Assembly: GCA_029063085.1 (NCBI GenBank)
Contig: JAIDOW010000019.1
Coordinates: 1-51,331, forward strand
Direction of reading: 5' to 3'
DNA length: 51,331 bases
DNA from: Lachnospiraceae bacterium
GTDB taxonomy: Bacteria > Bacillota > Clostridia > Lachnospirales > Lachnospiraceae
The translations under genes were made by a program, and so were the position numbers. Position 1 is the first letter of the stretch. The number at the start of each line of letters is the position of its first letter. The notes below the pieces were generated by a model. That model did no database searches, was not told the origin of the DNA, and saw nothing but the letters and a program-made list of their open reading frames with translations. This document shows positions 24,861 through 33,427 of the stretch, piece by piece.

Positions 24861-27398
24861 ATGGAGAGACAAAGGAGAGACCGGCAAAAGGATATTGTGC
24901 TGTGTATTTTTTTAGTGATCATATTTTTTGGACTGTTATATATTACGGTTCCGAAAGGAGATATCTATGGATCAACAACTGACTGGCTTAGCCAGCATAT
25001 GACTCTTGCGGAGACCTTAAGGGATGAAATGCTGGAAAAAGGAACCTTGTTCCCTGATTTTATCTGGCTTGGTGGAGGAAATAACATATATAATTTCTCT
25101 TATTACGGATATTTGAGACCGGATGTGGTTTTAGGCTGCCTTCTGCCTCAGATTTCTATGGAGTGGATTCTGATCGGGATAATGGTAGCCAGTTTTTTAG
25201 TAACGGTATTATTGTGTTATATATGGCTGAGGATGAATGAGCTGAATCCCGGAACTTCTTTTCTGGGGTCTTTTTTTTGTATGACTGCGGCCTGTTTCTT
25301 TCATTTCCACAGGCAGATCATGTTTATCAATTATATGCCGTTGTTATTTCTGTCACTTATACTGACGGAACGGACGATAAAGAAAAGGAATATGCTGCTT
25401 TATTGCATGATTCTGACAGGAATCTGTTTTCAAAGTTATTATTATTCCATTTCCTGTTTTATCGTAGTGTGCATTTACTGGTATCTAAAGACCAAAGACT
25501 GGAAGGACTGGCTGTTTCTGATAAAAATGATGGCATTTTCTGTAGGGATTTCCTGTATACTGCTGCTTCCTACTTTTTTGGCACTGCTGGAAAATAAAAG
25601 GGCTTCCGGTGGACTTGATGTGAAGTCCCTGCTTTTGCCCAGACTGCAATTAAAGGGCTTGCTGTATAGCCCTTATGGAATCGGATTTTCCATGATCATA
25701 TTGTATCTGCTGGCAGCAGGTCTGTTACATAAAAGGTATCGTATGGGAAGTATCGGCTGTATCTGTCTGTTTTGTTTTCCGGTGATCCCTTATGTGCTCA
25801 ACGGAACTCTTTATGCAAGATATAAGATTTTAATGCCGTTTTTACCTCTGATTCTTTTACATTGTATGAAAGTTATGAAAGGAATATGGAAAGAGGAAAT
25901 AAAACCCTCCAGCCGTCTGGCTTTTGGCATGCTGTTAATTGGAGTAATTGGTCTGCTGGTGGAGGAAAACGGAAAAATAGAGGCGTCTTTCCTGCTTGTG
26001 ATAGCGGATATGGTATTGATATTACTCTTTTCCTGGCTGTGGAAATGGAAAAATAAAGCGGTAGTCTATCTGGTTTTGCTGGTCATGCCGGTGATCGGTA
26101 CGGTCATTTTGTCATTACAGGAAGAATTTGTTTCCGAAACAACCAGGAGTCTTGATGTTTTTACAGGAAAAGAGGTAAAAGCAATCGCAAAAGAGGAGTG
26201 GGCAAGAACGGATTATCTGACCCAGCCCCTGATGCATGCAAACCAGATCCAGTATTCCACGCAGAAGACAACAGGAATGTATTCCTCCGTAACAAATAGG
26301 AAATATGCCGCTTTTTATCATGATATTATGCATACGCCTATCAGGATCAATAACCGGGTAGCACTTCTGCCGGAGGTGAATCCGTTTTTACAGTATTTAA
26401 TGGGTGTCCGGTATATTGTGACAGATTCCCAAAAGCTTCCTCATGGATATACAGTAATAAAAGAAAAAAGCGAAAGTGTAGTTGCGGAGAATGAGGATGT
26501 TCTTCCTATAGCATATCTGAGCACAAAGATAATGGACAAAGAGATATTTGATTCCTTGGAATTTCCATATACATTAGAGGCAATGCTGGAATATACGATT
26601 GTGGAAGATACAGAGAATACCGCTGGGAATGATGAGAAAATATCAGAGAAGTTGGAAGATAAAGAAATATACCGGAAATCCAAAATGGAGAAAAAGAATT
26701 TCCGATACCGACTGTTGAAGCATTCGGATGATATCGTATGGAAAAAGAAGAAGGACGGAATCGAGATACATGCAAAGAAAAACAGCACATGCAGTATCCG
26801 TTTAAAGGAATCCTTAGACGGCAAAATCGGGATTTTAAGCTTTGATGTGGAAAATGAATCCGGTAAAGCAGTGATGATCACAATGAATGGGATGAGGAAT
26901 AAGCTTTCCGGTAAAGGAGCTCCTTATCCAAATGAAAACACCCGGTTTACCTTTTATCTTGATGAAAATATGGATGATACATTAAATGTTGATATTGCAA
27001 AAGGAAAATTCAGGATTACAAATGTGGCTTACTATGTTTTTCCGAGAAGCTGCATGGATAAAAAGGACATGATACCTGTCAGTTTTCATAAGGCAAAGAA
27101 ACAGGAGGTTCTACATTGTAAGGCAGAAGCCGTAACAGACAGCTTTTTTGTCACATCGGTCCCTTATCAGAAAGGAATAAGGGTTTTGGTGGACGGCAGT
27201 CCGGCAGAGCCTGTATTGGTGAACACAGCTTTTCTTGGTGTGGAACTGAAGGCGGGAGAGCATGATATAGAGGTATTATTTACGCCTCCGGGGAAGAGGA
27301 TTGGCTTGTTGATATCGGCGTTATCCCTTATGCTGATTCTGCTGTCAGACCTGCGGAAATATTACAGGGAAGTCTTTATAGAACATAAAATGAAATAA
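24861..27398 (+). CDS. YfhO-family multi-pass membrane protein
   Basis: An 845-residue membrane protein of the YfhO type, GT-C-like proteins proposed to help glycosylate lipoteichoic or wall polymers. After a short basic N-terminus and first helix comes the family's first outside loop with TDWLSQH, the Asp-containing element where GT-C enzymes bind the lipid-linked donor. Roughly a dozen helices run to about residue 420. The extracytoplasmic part spans about 425-815 and ends in the characteristic SVPYQKGIRVLVDGSPAEP and LKAGEHDIEVLFTPPGKRIG, just before a last helix. Start ATG 24861 with AGGTGG is preferred over GTG 24849. The gene is followed by an ECF sigma unit; a shared function is not evident. 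Confidence 0.88.
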   Translation: MERQRRDRQKDIVLCIFLVIIFFGLLYITVPKGDIYGSTTDWLSQHMTLAETLRDEMLEKGTLFPDFIWLGGGNNIYNFSYYGYLRPDVVLGCLLPQISMEWILIGIMVASFLVTVLLCYIWLRMNELNPGTSFLGSFFCMTAACFFHFHRQIMFINYMPLLFLSLILTERTIKKRNMLLYCMILTGICFQSYYYSISCFIVVCIYWYLKTKDWKDWLFLIKMMAFSVGISCILLLPTFLALLENKRASGGLDVKSLLLPRLQLKGLLYSPYGIGFSMIILYLLAAGLLHKRYRMGSIGCICLFCFPVIPYVLNGTLYARYKILMPFLPLILLHCMKVMKGIWKEEIKPSSRLAFGMLLIGVIGLLVEENGKIEASFLLVIADMVLILLFSWLWKWKNKAVVYLVLLVMPVIGTVILSLQEEFVSETTRSLDVFTGKEVKAIAKEEWARTDYLTQPLMHANQIQYSTQKTTGMYSSVTNRKYAAFYHDIMHTPIRINNRVALLPEVNPFLQYLMGVRYIVTDSQKLPHGYTVIKEKSESVVAENEDVLPIAYLSTKIMDKEIFDSLEFPYTLEAMLEYTIVEDTENTAGNDEKISEKLEDKEIYRKSKMEKKNFRYRLLKHSDDIVWKKKKDGIEIHAKKNSTCSIRLKESLDGKIGILSFDVENESGKAVMITMNGMRNKLSGKGAPYPNENTRFTFYLDENMDDTLNVDIAKGKFRITNVAYYVFPRSCMDKKDMIPVSFHKAKKQEVLHCKAEAVTDSFFVTSVPYQKGIRVLVDGSPAEPVLVNTAFLGVELKAGEHDIEVLFTPPGKRIGLLISALSLMLILLSDLRKYYREVFIEHKMK

Positions 27399-27458
27399 AT
27401 TTTAAAATTTTTTGAACTTTATGGGATTGCACAACAATACTAAGTAGGAGATGAGGTT

Positions 27459-27977
27459 GTGGAGACTTGTGATGTGGAACTGCTAGTAGAGCAGTATGGT
27501 GATAGTTTATACCGTTATTGTAAGAGTCTGACATATACATTAGAGGATGCAGAGGATTTATATCAGCAGACTTTTTTAAAGGCACTGGAATTGCATAAAA
27601 GGATTCTTCCCGATAAGAATCCCAAAGCATATCTGATGTCCATAGCATCTAATATATGGAGGAATCATAAGAGTAAGTATGCAAGACATGAACGGATTGC
27701 ACCGGTGATATCCAGTGAAGCGGAAGGTTTGCAGATAGAGGATATGAAGGGTGAGAATGATGTATTGGAGCATCTTGTAAAGGAAGAGGAGCTTGCTGAT
27801 TTAAAAAACTGTGTGGAAAAGCTGCCTGAAAAGCAAAAGCAGGTAATAAAACTTTTTTATGCGGCAGAGCTGCCCATAGAGGATATTGCCAGAGTTTTGA
27901 AGATTCCGAAGGGTACTGTAAAAAGCAGGCTGCATCAGGCAAAGCAAAAATTAAGAGAGGAAATGGGGGTATACTGA
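27459..27977 (+). CDS. ECF-family RNA polymerase sigma factor
   Basis: A 172-residue ECF sigma factor. Region 2 runs from about residues 8 to 80 with YGDSLYRYCKSLTYTLEDAE, LYQQTFLKALELHKRI and PKAYLMSIASNIWRNHKSK. Region 4 runs from about 112 to 168 with LPEKQKQVIKLFYAAELPIE and the recognition helix IPKGTVKSRLHQAKQKL. GTG 27459 is the start, with AGGAG about 8 bases upstream. Upstream is TTGAACTTT about 50 bases before the start, which could be part of a self-dependent promoter, but I could not assign a matching -10 element. The next gene starts directly after the stop codon and probably encodes its regulator. Confidence 0.94.
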   Translation: METCDVELLVEQYGDSLYRYCKSLTYTLEDAEDLYQQTFLKALELHKRILPDKNPKAYLMSIASNIWRNHKSKYARHERIAPVISSEAEGLQIEDMKGENDVLEHLVKEEELADLKNCVEKLPEKQKQVIKLFYAAELPIEDIARVLKIPKGTVKSRLHQAKQKLREEMGVY

Positions 27978-28409
27978 GTGAAGCAGATGCAAGACAGAGA
28001 GATTGCAAAGGGAGAAATGCAGAAAGAAAATGCCGGTCAGGAACGGATTTCCCGTATGCTGCAAAATGCATATTCCACAGGAGAGGTTCCGGCAGAAGTG
28101 AATATCCGTCTTAAGAACCGGATTGCCTGTCAGCAGGCAGCAGGGGAAGGCAGGATTTCCTTCTGGTGGCTGCCGGCGGTTGTAAATACAGTGATATCCG
28201 CAGCGGGGGGATGCCTTATCTATATGGTTTATGTGCTGGTCAATATAAAAGGAGCAGATTTCTGTATGCCGAATCTGTTGGAGTTTATAAGCGGAACATG
28301 GCTGAAACTGCATATGGCAGTAGTTATGTCAGAGATGGTACTAAGCTGGATTTTTACTTTTATCTGTATATGGAAAGGAAGTCTGGTACAGCGTGCAAAG
28401 ATGTTTTGA
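27978..28409 (+). CDS. Two-TM protein, putative anti-sigma factor
   Basis: A 143-residue protein beginning with GTG directly after the sigma factor stop codon, so the two must be coupled. Residues 1-65 are hydrophilic and helical (RISRMLQNAYSTGEVPAEVN, IRLKNRIACQQ), and two membrane helices follow (about 68-90 and 107-132). A soluble N-terminus that could grip the sigma factor plus a membrane anchor is the common anti-sigma design, although I see no zinc-binding H-x3-C-x2-C motif. The assignment rests on position and layout, not on family recognition. Confidence 0.7.
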   Translation: MKQMQDREIAKGEMQKENAGQERISRMLQNAYSTGEVPAEVNIRLKNRIACQQAAGEGRISFWWLPAVVNTVISAAGGCLIYMVYVLVNIKGADFCMPNLLEFISGTWLKLHMAVVMSEMVLSWIFTFICIWKGSLVQRAKMF

Positions 28410-28501
28410 CCCTTGCTTGATTTGTCTATATTATACGGCGGATGTCTGTGAAAACTGAGTTTTGTGCAGAGTTAGTGATGACAGGAATGGAGGTTATTTG
28501 T

Positions 28502-29263
28502 ATGTCAAGTGTAATTTTTTCGGTGTTTTTAGGAGCGTTAATAGCCATAGCAGTGCTTGCACTTACGGTTCTTTTGGGAATATGGACTTACCGGGATGCT
28601 GAGAACAAAGGAATGATAGGAGTTTTATGGACGGCAGTTGTGATTCTGGTGCCGAGTTTTATCGGTTTGATCATATATCTGATCGTCCGTATGGATCATA
28701 ATAAGGTTACCTGTTCAAACTGCAATATGTCGGTGGATGCGAAAAACAGATATTGTTCCAATTGTGGTGTGGAACTGGTGCCTGTGGTGGATGCTTCAAA
28801 AAACGAAGAAGAATTCCGGAAATCCCAGAGAAATATTCTGATTGGTTTTTTTTCAACGATAGGTGCAGTAGTGATATTGGGGATTTTCATGATTGCATTC
28901 CTGATTACCGGAGCACTCAAGGTGGCAGAGGATACTGTTAAGTGGGTGTCGGGGCTGGATGCTATTGAATGGGGAGAAACACTGGAAGATGCATTAGGCA
29001 ATCTTGATCTTTTGTTTGACGAGGATGAGATTCATGTTGCGGTTGAAGGCGATGAAGTTACTATTACAGACCGGTATGGGAATAAATTGGTTCATGTAGA
29101 CGGCAGTGAAAATACGGTTGATATTGATTTAAAGGATATTAAGATTTTACTGGATAAGTATCATATAAAATATGATGACAGTCTCAGTGAAAAGGAATTG
29201 GAACAGGAGATAAGGGAGCAGATCAGAGAGCAGCTGGAAGAGATACAAGATGATTATGAATAG
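28502..29263 (+). CDS. Membrane protein with zinc ribbon, function unknown
   Basis: A 253-residue protein with two N-terminal membrane helices (about 5-30 and 40-60), a cytosolic zinc ribbon CSNC...CSNC (about 70-92), a third helix (about 115-140) and a soluble C-terminal region of about 110 residues. That region has acidic, beta-rich sequence (VAVEGDEVTITDRYGNKLVH) and a strongly charged helical tail. The N-terminal part resembles PLDc_N/phospholipase-tail-like membrane modules with RDAENKGMIGVLWT. GGAGGT lies 7 bases before ATG 28502, which I prefer to the earlier ATG at 28442. It is 92 bases after the putative anti-sigma gene and may belong to the same operon. A strong terminator follows at 29290. 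Confidence 0.8.
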   Translation: MSSVIFSVFLGALIAIAVLALTVLLGIWTYRDAENKGMIGVLWTAVVILVPSFIGLIIYLIVRMDHNKVTCSNCNMSVDAKNRYCSNCGVELVPVVDASKNEEEFRKSQRNILIGFFSTIGAVVILGIFMIAFLITGALKVAEDTVKWVSGLDAIEWGETLEDALGNLDLLFDEDEIHVAVEGDEVTITDRYGNKLVHVDGSENTVDIDLKDIKILLDKYHIKYDDSLSEKELEQEIREQIREQLEEIQDDYE

Positions 29264-29289
29264 CTGGAACCAATAGAATATATGAGGTT

Positions 29290-29340
29290 AGGGCTGACGC
29301 ATTAGGATTTTATTCTTTATTTAATGCGCCAGCCCTGTTT
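29290..29340 (+). terminator. Rho-independent terminator after zinc-ribbon gene
   Basis: AGGGCTGACGCATTA (29290-29304) pairs with TAATGCGCCAGCCCT (29322-29336) with a single mismatch, followed by GTTTT. The 15-base stem is the longest terminator-like hairpin in the window. Confidence 0.85.
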
Positions 29341-29363
29341 TGTGCGGAAGGCATAAGCTAAGC

Positions 29364-29381
29364 TGGAATGCCTGCATTCCA
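29364..29381. repeat. 18-base palindrome in spacer
   Basis: TGGAATGC and GCATTCCA, separated by two bases, form a perfect dyad. It lies between the terminator and the chemoreceptor gene. It could be an operator for the latter or part of a dispersed extragenic palindrome. Confidence 0.5.
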
Positions 29382-29525
29382 ATTTGGTGCCCCTCGCGAA
29401 CGTAGGAAACTCGCAAAGCATGTTTCTCATTGTTGGATGAATACAATTTGTCAGTTGCTTAATGGAAGAAATTAAGTTAAAATATAAAATGGTTTTAAAA
29501 TAATATGATATTGGGGAGGAAAGTG

Positions 29526-31004
29526 ATGAGAGAAGGAAATATTTCTGAAATGGAAAGAAGTAATTCGGCAGGCAGATTGTGTTATATGATCATTAATCTT
29601 ATTCTTGTAGCCTGCTATCTGATCGAAGTAATAAAAGGTGCCAGGACCATAGGGTATTTTCTGGTGTTTTCCCTGCTGGCATTGTGCCCGCTGATGATTA
29701 CATTATATCTGTATCACAAAGATAAGGAAAGTAATCTGGTACGTTATGTCATTGCAGTTGGATTTGGAATTTTTTATCTGTTTATCATCTTTACAACAGT
29801 ATCTCCTATTGCATATGTATATGCAATGGTATTGTCCATGATCTTGCTTGTATATAATGATTTTAAATTAACGGTTGCTTTTTCCGTCGGTGTTACTCTT
29901 GGAAATATTATCCAGGTTATAGTGATGGGGATCAATGGACAGATTGAGAAGGGTGATATGGCGGATCTGGAGATTCGTATCGCTTCAATGGCATTATTCT
30001 CTTTATTTATGGCGATTGCAACGATGACACTGGAAAAGAACAATCAGAAGAAGATTTTTGAGATAAATGAGGAAAAGGAACATACGGCAAGGCTTATGGA
30101 AGACCTTTTACATACTTCTGAAAAAATGACTGCTGACATCGGCACAGTTTCCCAAAAGATGGGGATTTTGGAAGATTCTGCTGCAAAGACTATGTCTTCC
30201 ATGGAAGAAGTAACTCAGGGAACGAACGACACGGCGGATTCCATCCAGATACAGTTAGAGAAAACAGAACAGATACAAAATATAATCGAGAGAGTCAGCC
30301 GTGCATCCGGTATGATTGAAGATAATATTGGGAAAACGAAGAAAGAGCTTAATTGTGCACAGGGACATATTGACAGTCTGATTCGTCATGTAAATATTTC
30401 CAATGATGAAAATGCACATGTGTCTAAGGAATTATCCAAGCTTAGTGAATCTACCAGCCAGATGCAGTCGATTATTCAGATGATAGATGAGATTACAACT
30501 CAGACAAGTCTGTTGTCATTAAATGCAAGTATAGAGGCAGCCAGAGCCGGTGAAGCAGGAAGAGGATTTGCGGTAGTGGCTTCTGAGATTTCTACACTGG
30601 CGACTCAGACACAGGCGGCAACGGATAATATTACGGTGTTGATCAGCAATATTTCAGGAGAACTGGATAAAGTCATAACCGTTGTGGAGGATATGATTGA
30701 GAATAGTAATGCCCAGAATGCGGTTGCCAATAGTACAGCGGCAAGCTTTCAGGAAATTACGTCTTCTGCCGAGGGTGTTTATGGGGAATCAGAGGTATTA
30801 AATAATCTGGTGGAAGAACTGACAAGTGCGAATAAGGCGATTGTGGAGGGAATTGAGACGATTTCCGCTGCCACGGAAGAAGTGACGGCACATTCTAATG
30901 AGACGTTTGAAAGCAGTGCAGAAAATAGTGAGATTACCAGTGAAGTTGGGAATATTATTGAAGGAATTAACCAGATGGCACAGGAATTGGTGCAGATGAC
31001 GTAA
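29526..31004 (+). CDS. Methyl-accepting chemotaxis protein without HAMP
   Basis: A 492-residue chemoreceptor. The N-terminal ~175 residues hold about six membrane helices with very short loops and no outside ligand domain. A linker helix leads directly to the signalling domain with no HAMP domain that I can identify. The hairpin tip is [18 protein letters not shown] followed by [11 protein letters not shown], the conserved CheA/CheW contact. Such receptors sense membrane state, ion or electron-transport signals, or hydrophobic ligands. GGGGAGG before ATG 29526 sets the start; an earlier ATG at 29505 is less good. No other chemotaxis or flagellar gene is present in the window. Confidence 0.93.
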   Translation: MREGNISEMERSNSAGRLCYMIINLILVACYLIEVIKGARTIGYFLVFSLLALCPLMITLYLYHKDKESNLVRYVIAVGFGIFYLFIIFTTVSPIAYVYAMVLSMILLVYNDFKLTVAFSVGVTLGNIIQVIVMGINGQIEKGDMADLEIRIASMALFSLFMAIATMTLEKNNQKKIFEINEEKEHTARLMEDLLHTSEKMTADIGTVSQKMGILEDSAAKTMSSMEEVTQGTNDTADSIQIQLEKTEQIQNIIERVSRASGMIEDNIGKTKKELNCAQGHIDSLIRHVNISNDENAHVSKELSKLSESTSQMQSIIQMIDEITTQTSLLSLNASIEAARAGEAGRGFAVVASEISTLATQTQAATDNITVLISNISGELDKVITVVEDMIENSNAQNAVANSTAASFQEITSSAEGVYGESEVLNNLVEELTSANKAIVEGIETISAATEEVTAHSNETFESSAENSEITSEVGNIIEGINQMAQELVQMT

Positions 31005-31028
31005 CAAGATCGACACAGGTGGCGGATT

Positions 31029-31826
31029 ATGGCAAAACAGATGACGGAGCTGGAGTTATACTATAACAAATTTAATGAAGAAAAACGTCTTTCCAGCCGG
31101 CACGGACAGGTAGAATTTATAACTTCCATGAAATATATCCATGAATATTTAAGGGATATGCAGGATGCACGGGTACTGGATATTGGTGCAGGGACCGGAA
31201 GATATTCGGTTGCATTGGCACAAGAGGGATATGATGTGACAGCAATAGAGCTGGTAAAATACAATCTTGGCATTTTGAAATCCAAGAAGAGCAGTGTAAA
31301 GGCTTATCAGGGAAATGCACTTAATTTAAAACGTTTTCCGGATGAAAGCTTTGATATGACACTGTTGTTTGGTCCAATGTATCATTTATATACTTTTGAG
31401 GATAAGTTAAAAGCATTAAAAGAGGCAGGCCGGGTGACAAAAAACGGCGGAAAGATACTGGTGGCTTACTGTATGAATGAATACTGTGTCCTGACATATG
31501 CCTTTAAGGAAAACCATATCAAAGAGTGTTTGGAGGAAAAACGCCTGACAGAGGATTTCCATTCCACAGCAGAAAAGAAAGATTTATATGATTATGTCAG
31601 AATAGAGGATATTGACCGGCTGAATGAGGCAGCGGGATTTGCCAGATTGAAGATTATTTCTCCGGATGGTCCGGCAAATTATATGCGGCAGGTGTTAAAT
31701 GCAATGGATGATGAGACTTTTGGAATTTTTATGAAGTATCATTTGTCTACTTGTGAAAGGCAGGATTTGATTGGTGCGGGAGCTCATACGCTTGATATCC
31801 TTGAAAAACAGAATATATTTGAATGA
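31029..31826 (+). CDS. Class I SAM-dependent methyltransferase
   Basis: A 265-residue methyltransferase. Motif I is VLDIGAGTGRYSVALA and the acidic strand end VTAIELVKYNLGILK. FDMTLLFGPMYHLYT matches motif IV of small-molecule methyltransferases such as the UbiE/Methyltransf_11 group. It starts 24 bases after the chemoreceptor stop, so co-transcription is likely. Substrate is unknown. It is not a CheR: it lacks the CheR N-terminal helical domain. Confidence 0.9.
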   Translation: MAKQMTELELYYNKFNEEKRLSSRHGQVEFITSMKYIHEYLRDMQDARVLDIGAGTGRYSVALAQEGYDVTAIELVKYNLGILKSKKSSVKAYQGNALNLKRFPDESFDMTLLFGPMYHLYTFEDKLKALKEAGRVTKNGGKILVAYCMNEYCVLTYAFKENHIKECLEEKRLTEDFHSTAEKKDLYDYVRIEDIDRLNEAAGFARLKIISPDGPANYMRQVLNAMDDETFGIFMKYHLSTCERQDLIGAGAHTLDILEKQNIFE

Positions 31827-31867
31827 TTTGGAAATGAGTTATAAATAGTGGAAAACGGAGGCGGAAC

Positions 31868-32620
31868 ATGACAGATCAGAATACTTTTATGGAAACAGTA
31901 AGGAATGTGGCAGATATTATAAGAACGGCAGCAGAGCCAATGCCGGAAGAAGAGATTCTGGCATACTTTGAGGATATGGAGCTTACCGATGAACAGAAAC
32001 GGCTTGTAATGGGATATCTGATGAATCCGGAATCCACAGAAGAGGATGAGGGCATAGAGGATGAGGAAAACGGCAGCGAAGAAAAAGCCGATGGAGAAGC
32101 GCATTTTACCCAGTCAAAGGTTTTTAAGATGTATTTAGAGGAATTATCTCTTCTGCCGGAGTATACACAGGAGGAAACAGAAGATTTATATAGAAGGCTT
32201 TTGCAGGGTGAGAAAAATGTGATAGAAACGATTTCAACTGTATGGTTGAAAAAAGTTCTGATAATTGCTGAGAGGTATCTGATGCAGGGACTGCATGTGG
32301 AAGATCTGGTGCAGGAAGGAAATATGGCATTGTTTCTTAAGTTACAGGAACTTTGCGGGACAGGAGCAGATGTGGATATGGAAGGCTTGCTAGAACAGGC
32401 GGTAGAAGAAGGAATTATGTTATATGCTTCCGAAATGAATGGTGAACGGGAACTGGAAAACACTATTCTTGGAAAAATGAGTCTGGTTCATGAAGCAAAA
32501 AAAATATTGCGGGAAGAAAAAGGGAATGAACCCACAATGGCAGAGCTTTCGGAATATACGAAGATACCGGAGAACGAGTTAAGTGATCTTGAGGATATCC
32601 TGTCACCGGCAAAAGGTTAA
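31868..32620 (+). CDS. Sigma-70-like protein lacking promoter-recognition regions
   Basis: A 250-residue protein with partial similarity to housekeeping-type sigma factors. Residues 25-52 are weakly like region 1.1, followed by an acidic linker. Residues 83-125 match region 1.2 (VFKMYLEELSLLPEYTQEE). Residues 126-160 match regions 2.1-2.2, the beta-prime contact (KVLIIAERYLMQGLHVEDL, VQEGNMALFLKL). The following segment has no region 2.3-2.4 sequence (no aromatic melting residues or -10-reading helix). Residues 205-243 match region 3.0-3.1 (EAKKILREEKGNEPTMAEL, SEYTKIPENELSDLEDI). Region 4 is absent and the stop is natural. It could bind RNA polymerase without reading promoters, acting as an anti- or co-sigma factor, or it could be decaying. 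CGGAGGCGG lies before the ATG. Confidence 0.8.
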   Translation: MTDQNTFMETVRNVADIIRTAAEPMPEEEILAYFEDMELTDEQKRLVMGYLMNPESTEEDEGIEDEENGSEEKADGEAHFTQSKVFKMYLEELSLLPEYTQEETEDLYRRLLQGEKNVIETISTVWLKKVLIIAERYLMQGLHVEDLVQEGNMALFLKLQELCGTGADVDMEGLLEQAVEEGIMLYASEMNGERELENTILGKMSLVHEAKKILREEKGNEPTMAELSEYTKIPENELSDLEDILSPAKG

Positions 32621-32693
32621 ATTTTCACATGGATACCATAAATATAAAGAATTCTTAAGTATTTAAAAACACATATGTTTTCATTTTCTTTTT

Positions 32694-32702
32694 TGCTATA
32701 CT
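32694..32702 (+). promoter_or_regulatory. Extended -10 promoter of two-component operon
   Basis: TGCTATACT matches an extended -10 element (TGnTATAAT-like), 33 bases before the response-regulator start codon. The -35 region is weak, which is common when the TGn extension is present. Confidence 0.55.
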
Positions 32703-32734
32703 AAGGGAAAGAATTTGGATAGAGAGGTACGAAC

Positions 32735-33427
32735 ATGGCAGATGCACAAAAAATACTGATAGCAGATGATGCGAAGGATATTAGGGAAGTATTACGGATA
32801 ATGCTGGAAGATGCCGGGTTTGAAGTGGTTCTGGCCAATAATGGACAGGAGGCAGTTGATTATTTTGATGAGAGCATTAATCTTGTGATTCTTGATATTA
32901 TGATGCCAAAGTGTAATGGCATTGATGCATGTGCAAAGATACGGGAAAATGCAGAAGTGCCGGTGTTATTTTTGACAGCCAAATCGGCAGAGTCGGATAT
33001 GATCGAGGGATTTGAAGCAGGGGGAGATGATTATCTTACCAAGCCTTTTTCCTGTACGGAATTACTGCTGAGGGTCAGGGCATTGTTAAAACGTCCCCAT
33101 ATGGGAAGCGGCGGGAAAGAGACAGATTCAAAAATTGTGATTCAGGACATTATATTGGATACAGATTTACAGCAAGTGATCAGAGATGGAGAGGAGATTT
33201 CCCTAACGGAAATTGAGTACCGGATTCTGCTGTTGCTAGCGTCAAACCGTAATCATATATTTACTGCCAAAGAGATATATGAACAGGTCTGGGAGGAAGT
33301 ATATATGCCAAATTCCACGAATACGGTTATGGTGCATATCCGTAATATTCGTAAAAAATTAGGTGATGTTGGTCCAAATGCGAAGTATCTTCATAATATC
33401 TGGGGAAGGGGTTATCGTATTGTTTAG
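32735..33427 (+). CDS. OmpR-family response regulator
   Basis: A 230-residue DNA-binding response regulator. The receiver (about 1-120) has Asp12-Asp13 region ADDAKDIR, phospho-acceptor Asp54 in VILDIMMPKCNG, the Thr of FLTAKS and Lys of LTKPFSCTEL. The C-terminal winged helix (about 132-230) has ISLTEIEYRILLLLASN, VWEEVYMPNSTNTVMVHIRN and a normal ending GRGYRIV. It should control genes with the kinase that overlaps its end. It heads a run of eight co-directional genes that includes mtnN and luxS. GAGAGG precedes the ATG. Confidence 0.95.
   Translation: MADAQKILIADDAKDIREVLRIMLEDAGFEVVLANNGQEAVDYFDESINLVILDIMMPKCNGIDACAKIRENAEVPVLFLTAKSAESDMIEGFEAGGDDYLTKPFSCTELLLRVRALLKRPHMGSGGKETDSKIVIQDIILDTDLQQVIRDGEEISLTEIEYRILLLLASNRNHIFTAKEIYEQVWEEVYMPNSTNTVMVHIRNIRKKLGDVGPNAKYLHNIWGRGYRIV

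Noticed and set aside
31876-32463. 195-residue minus-strand frame opposite the sigma-like gene
   Set aside because: Ser-rich composition is the antisense of acidic codons; no start signal.
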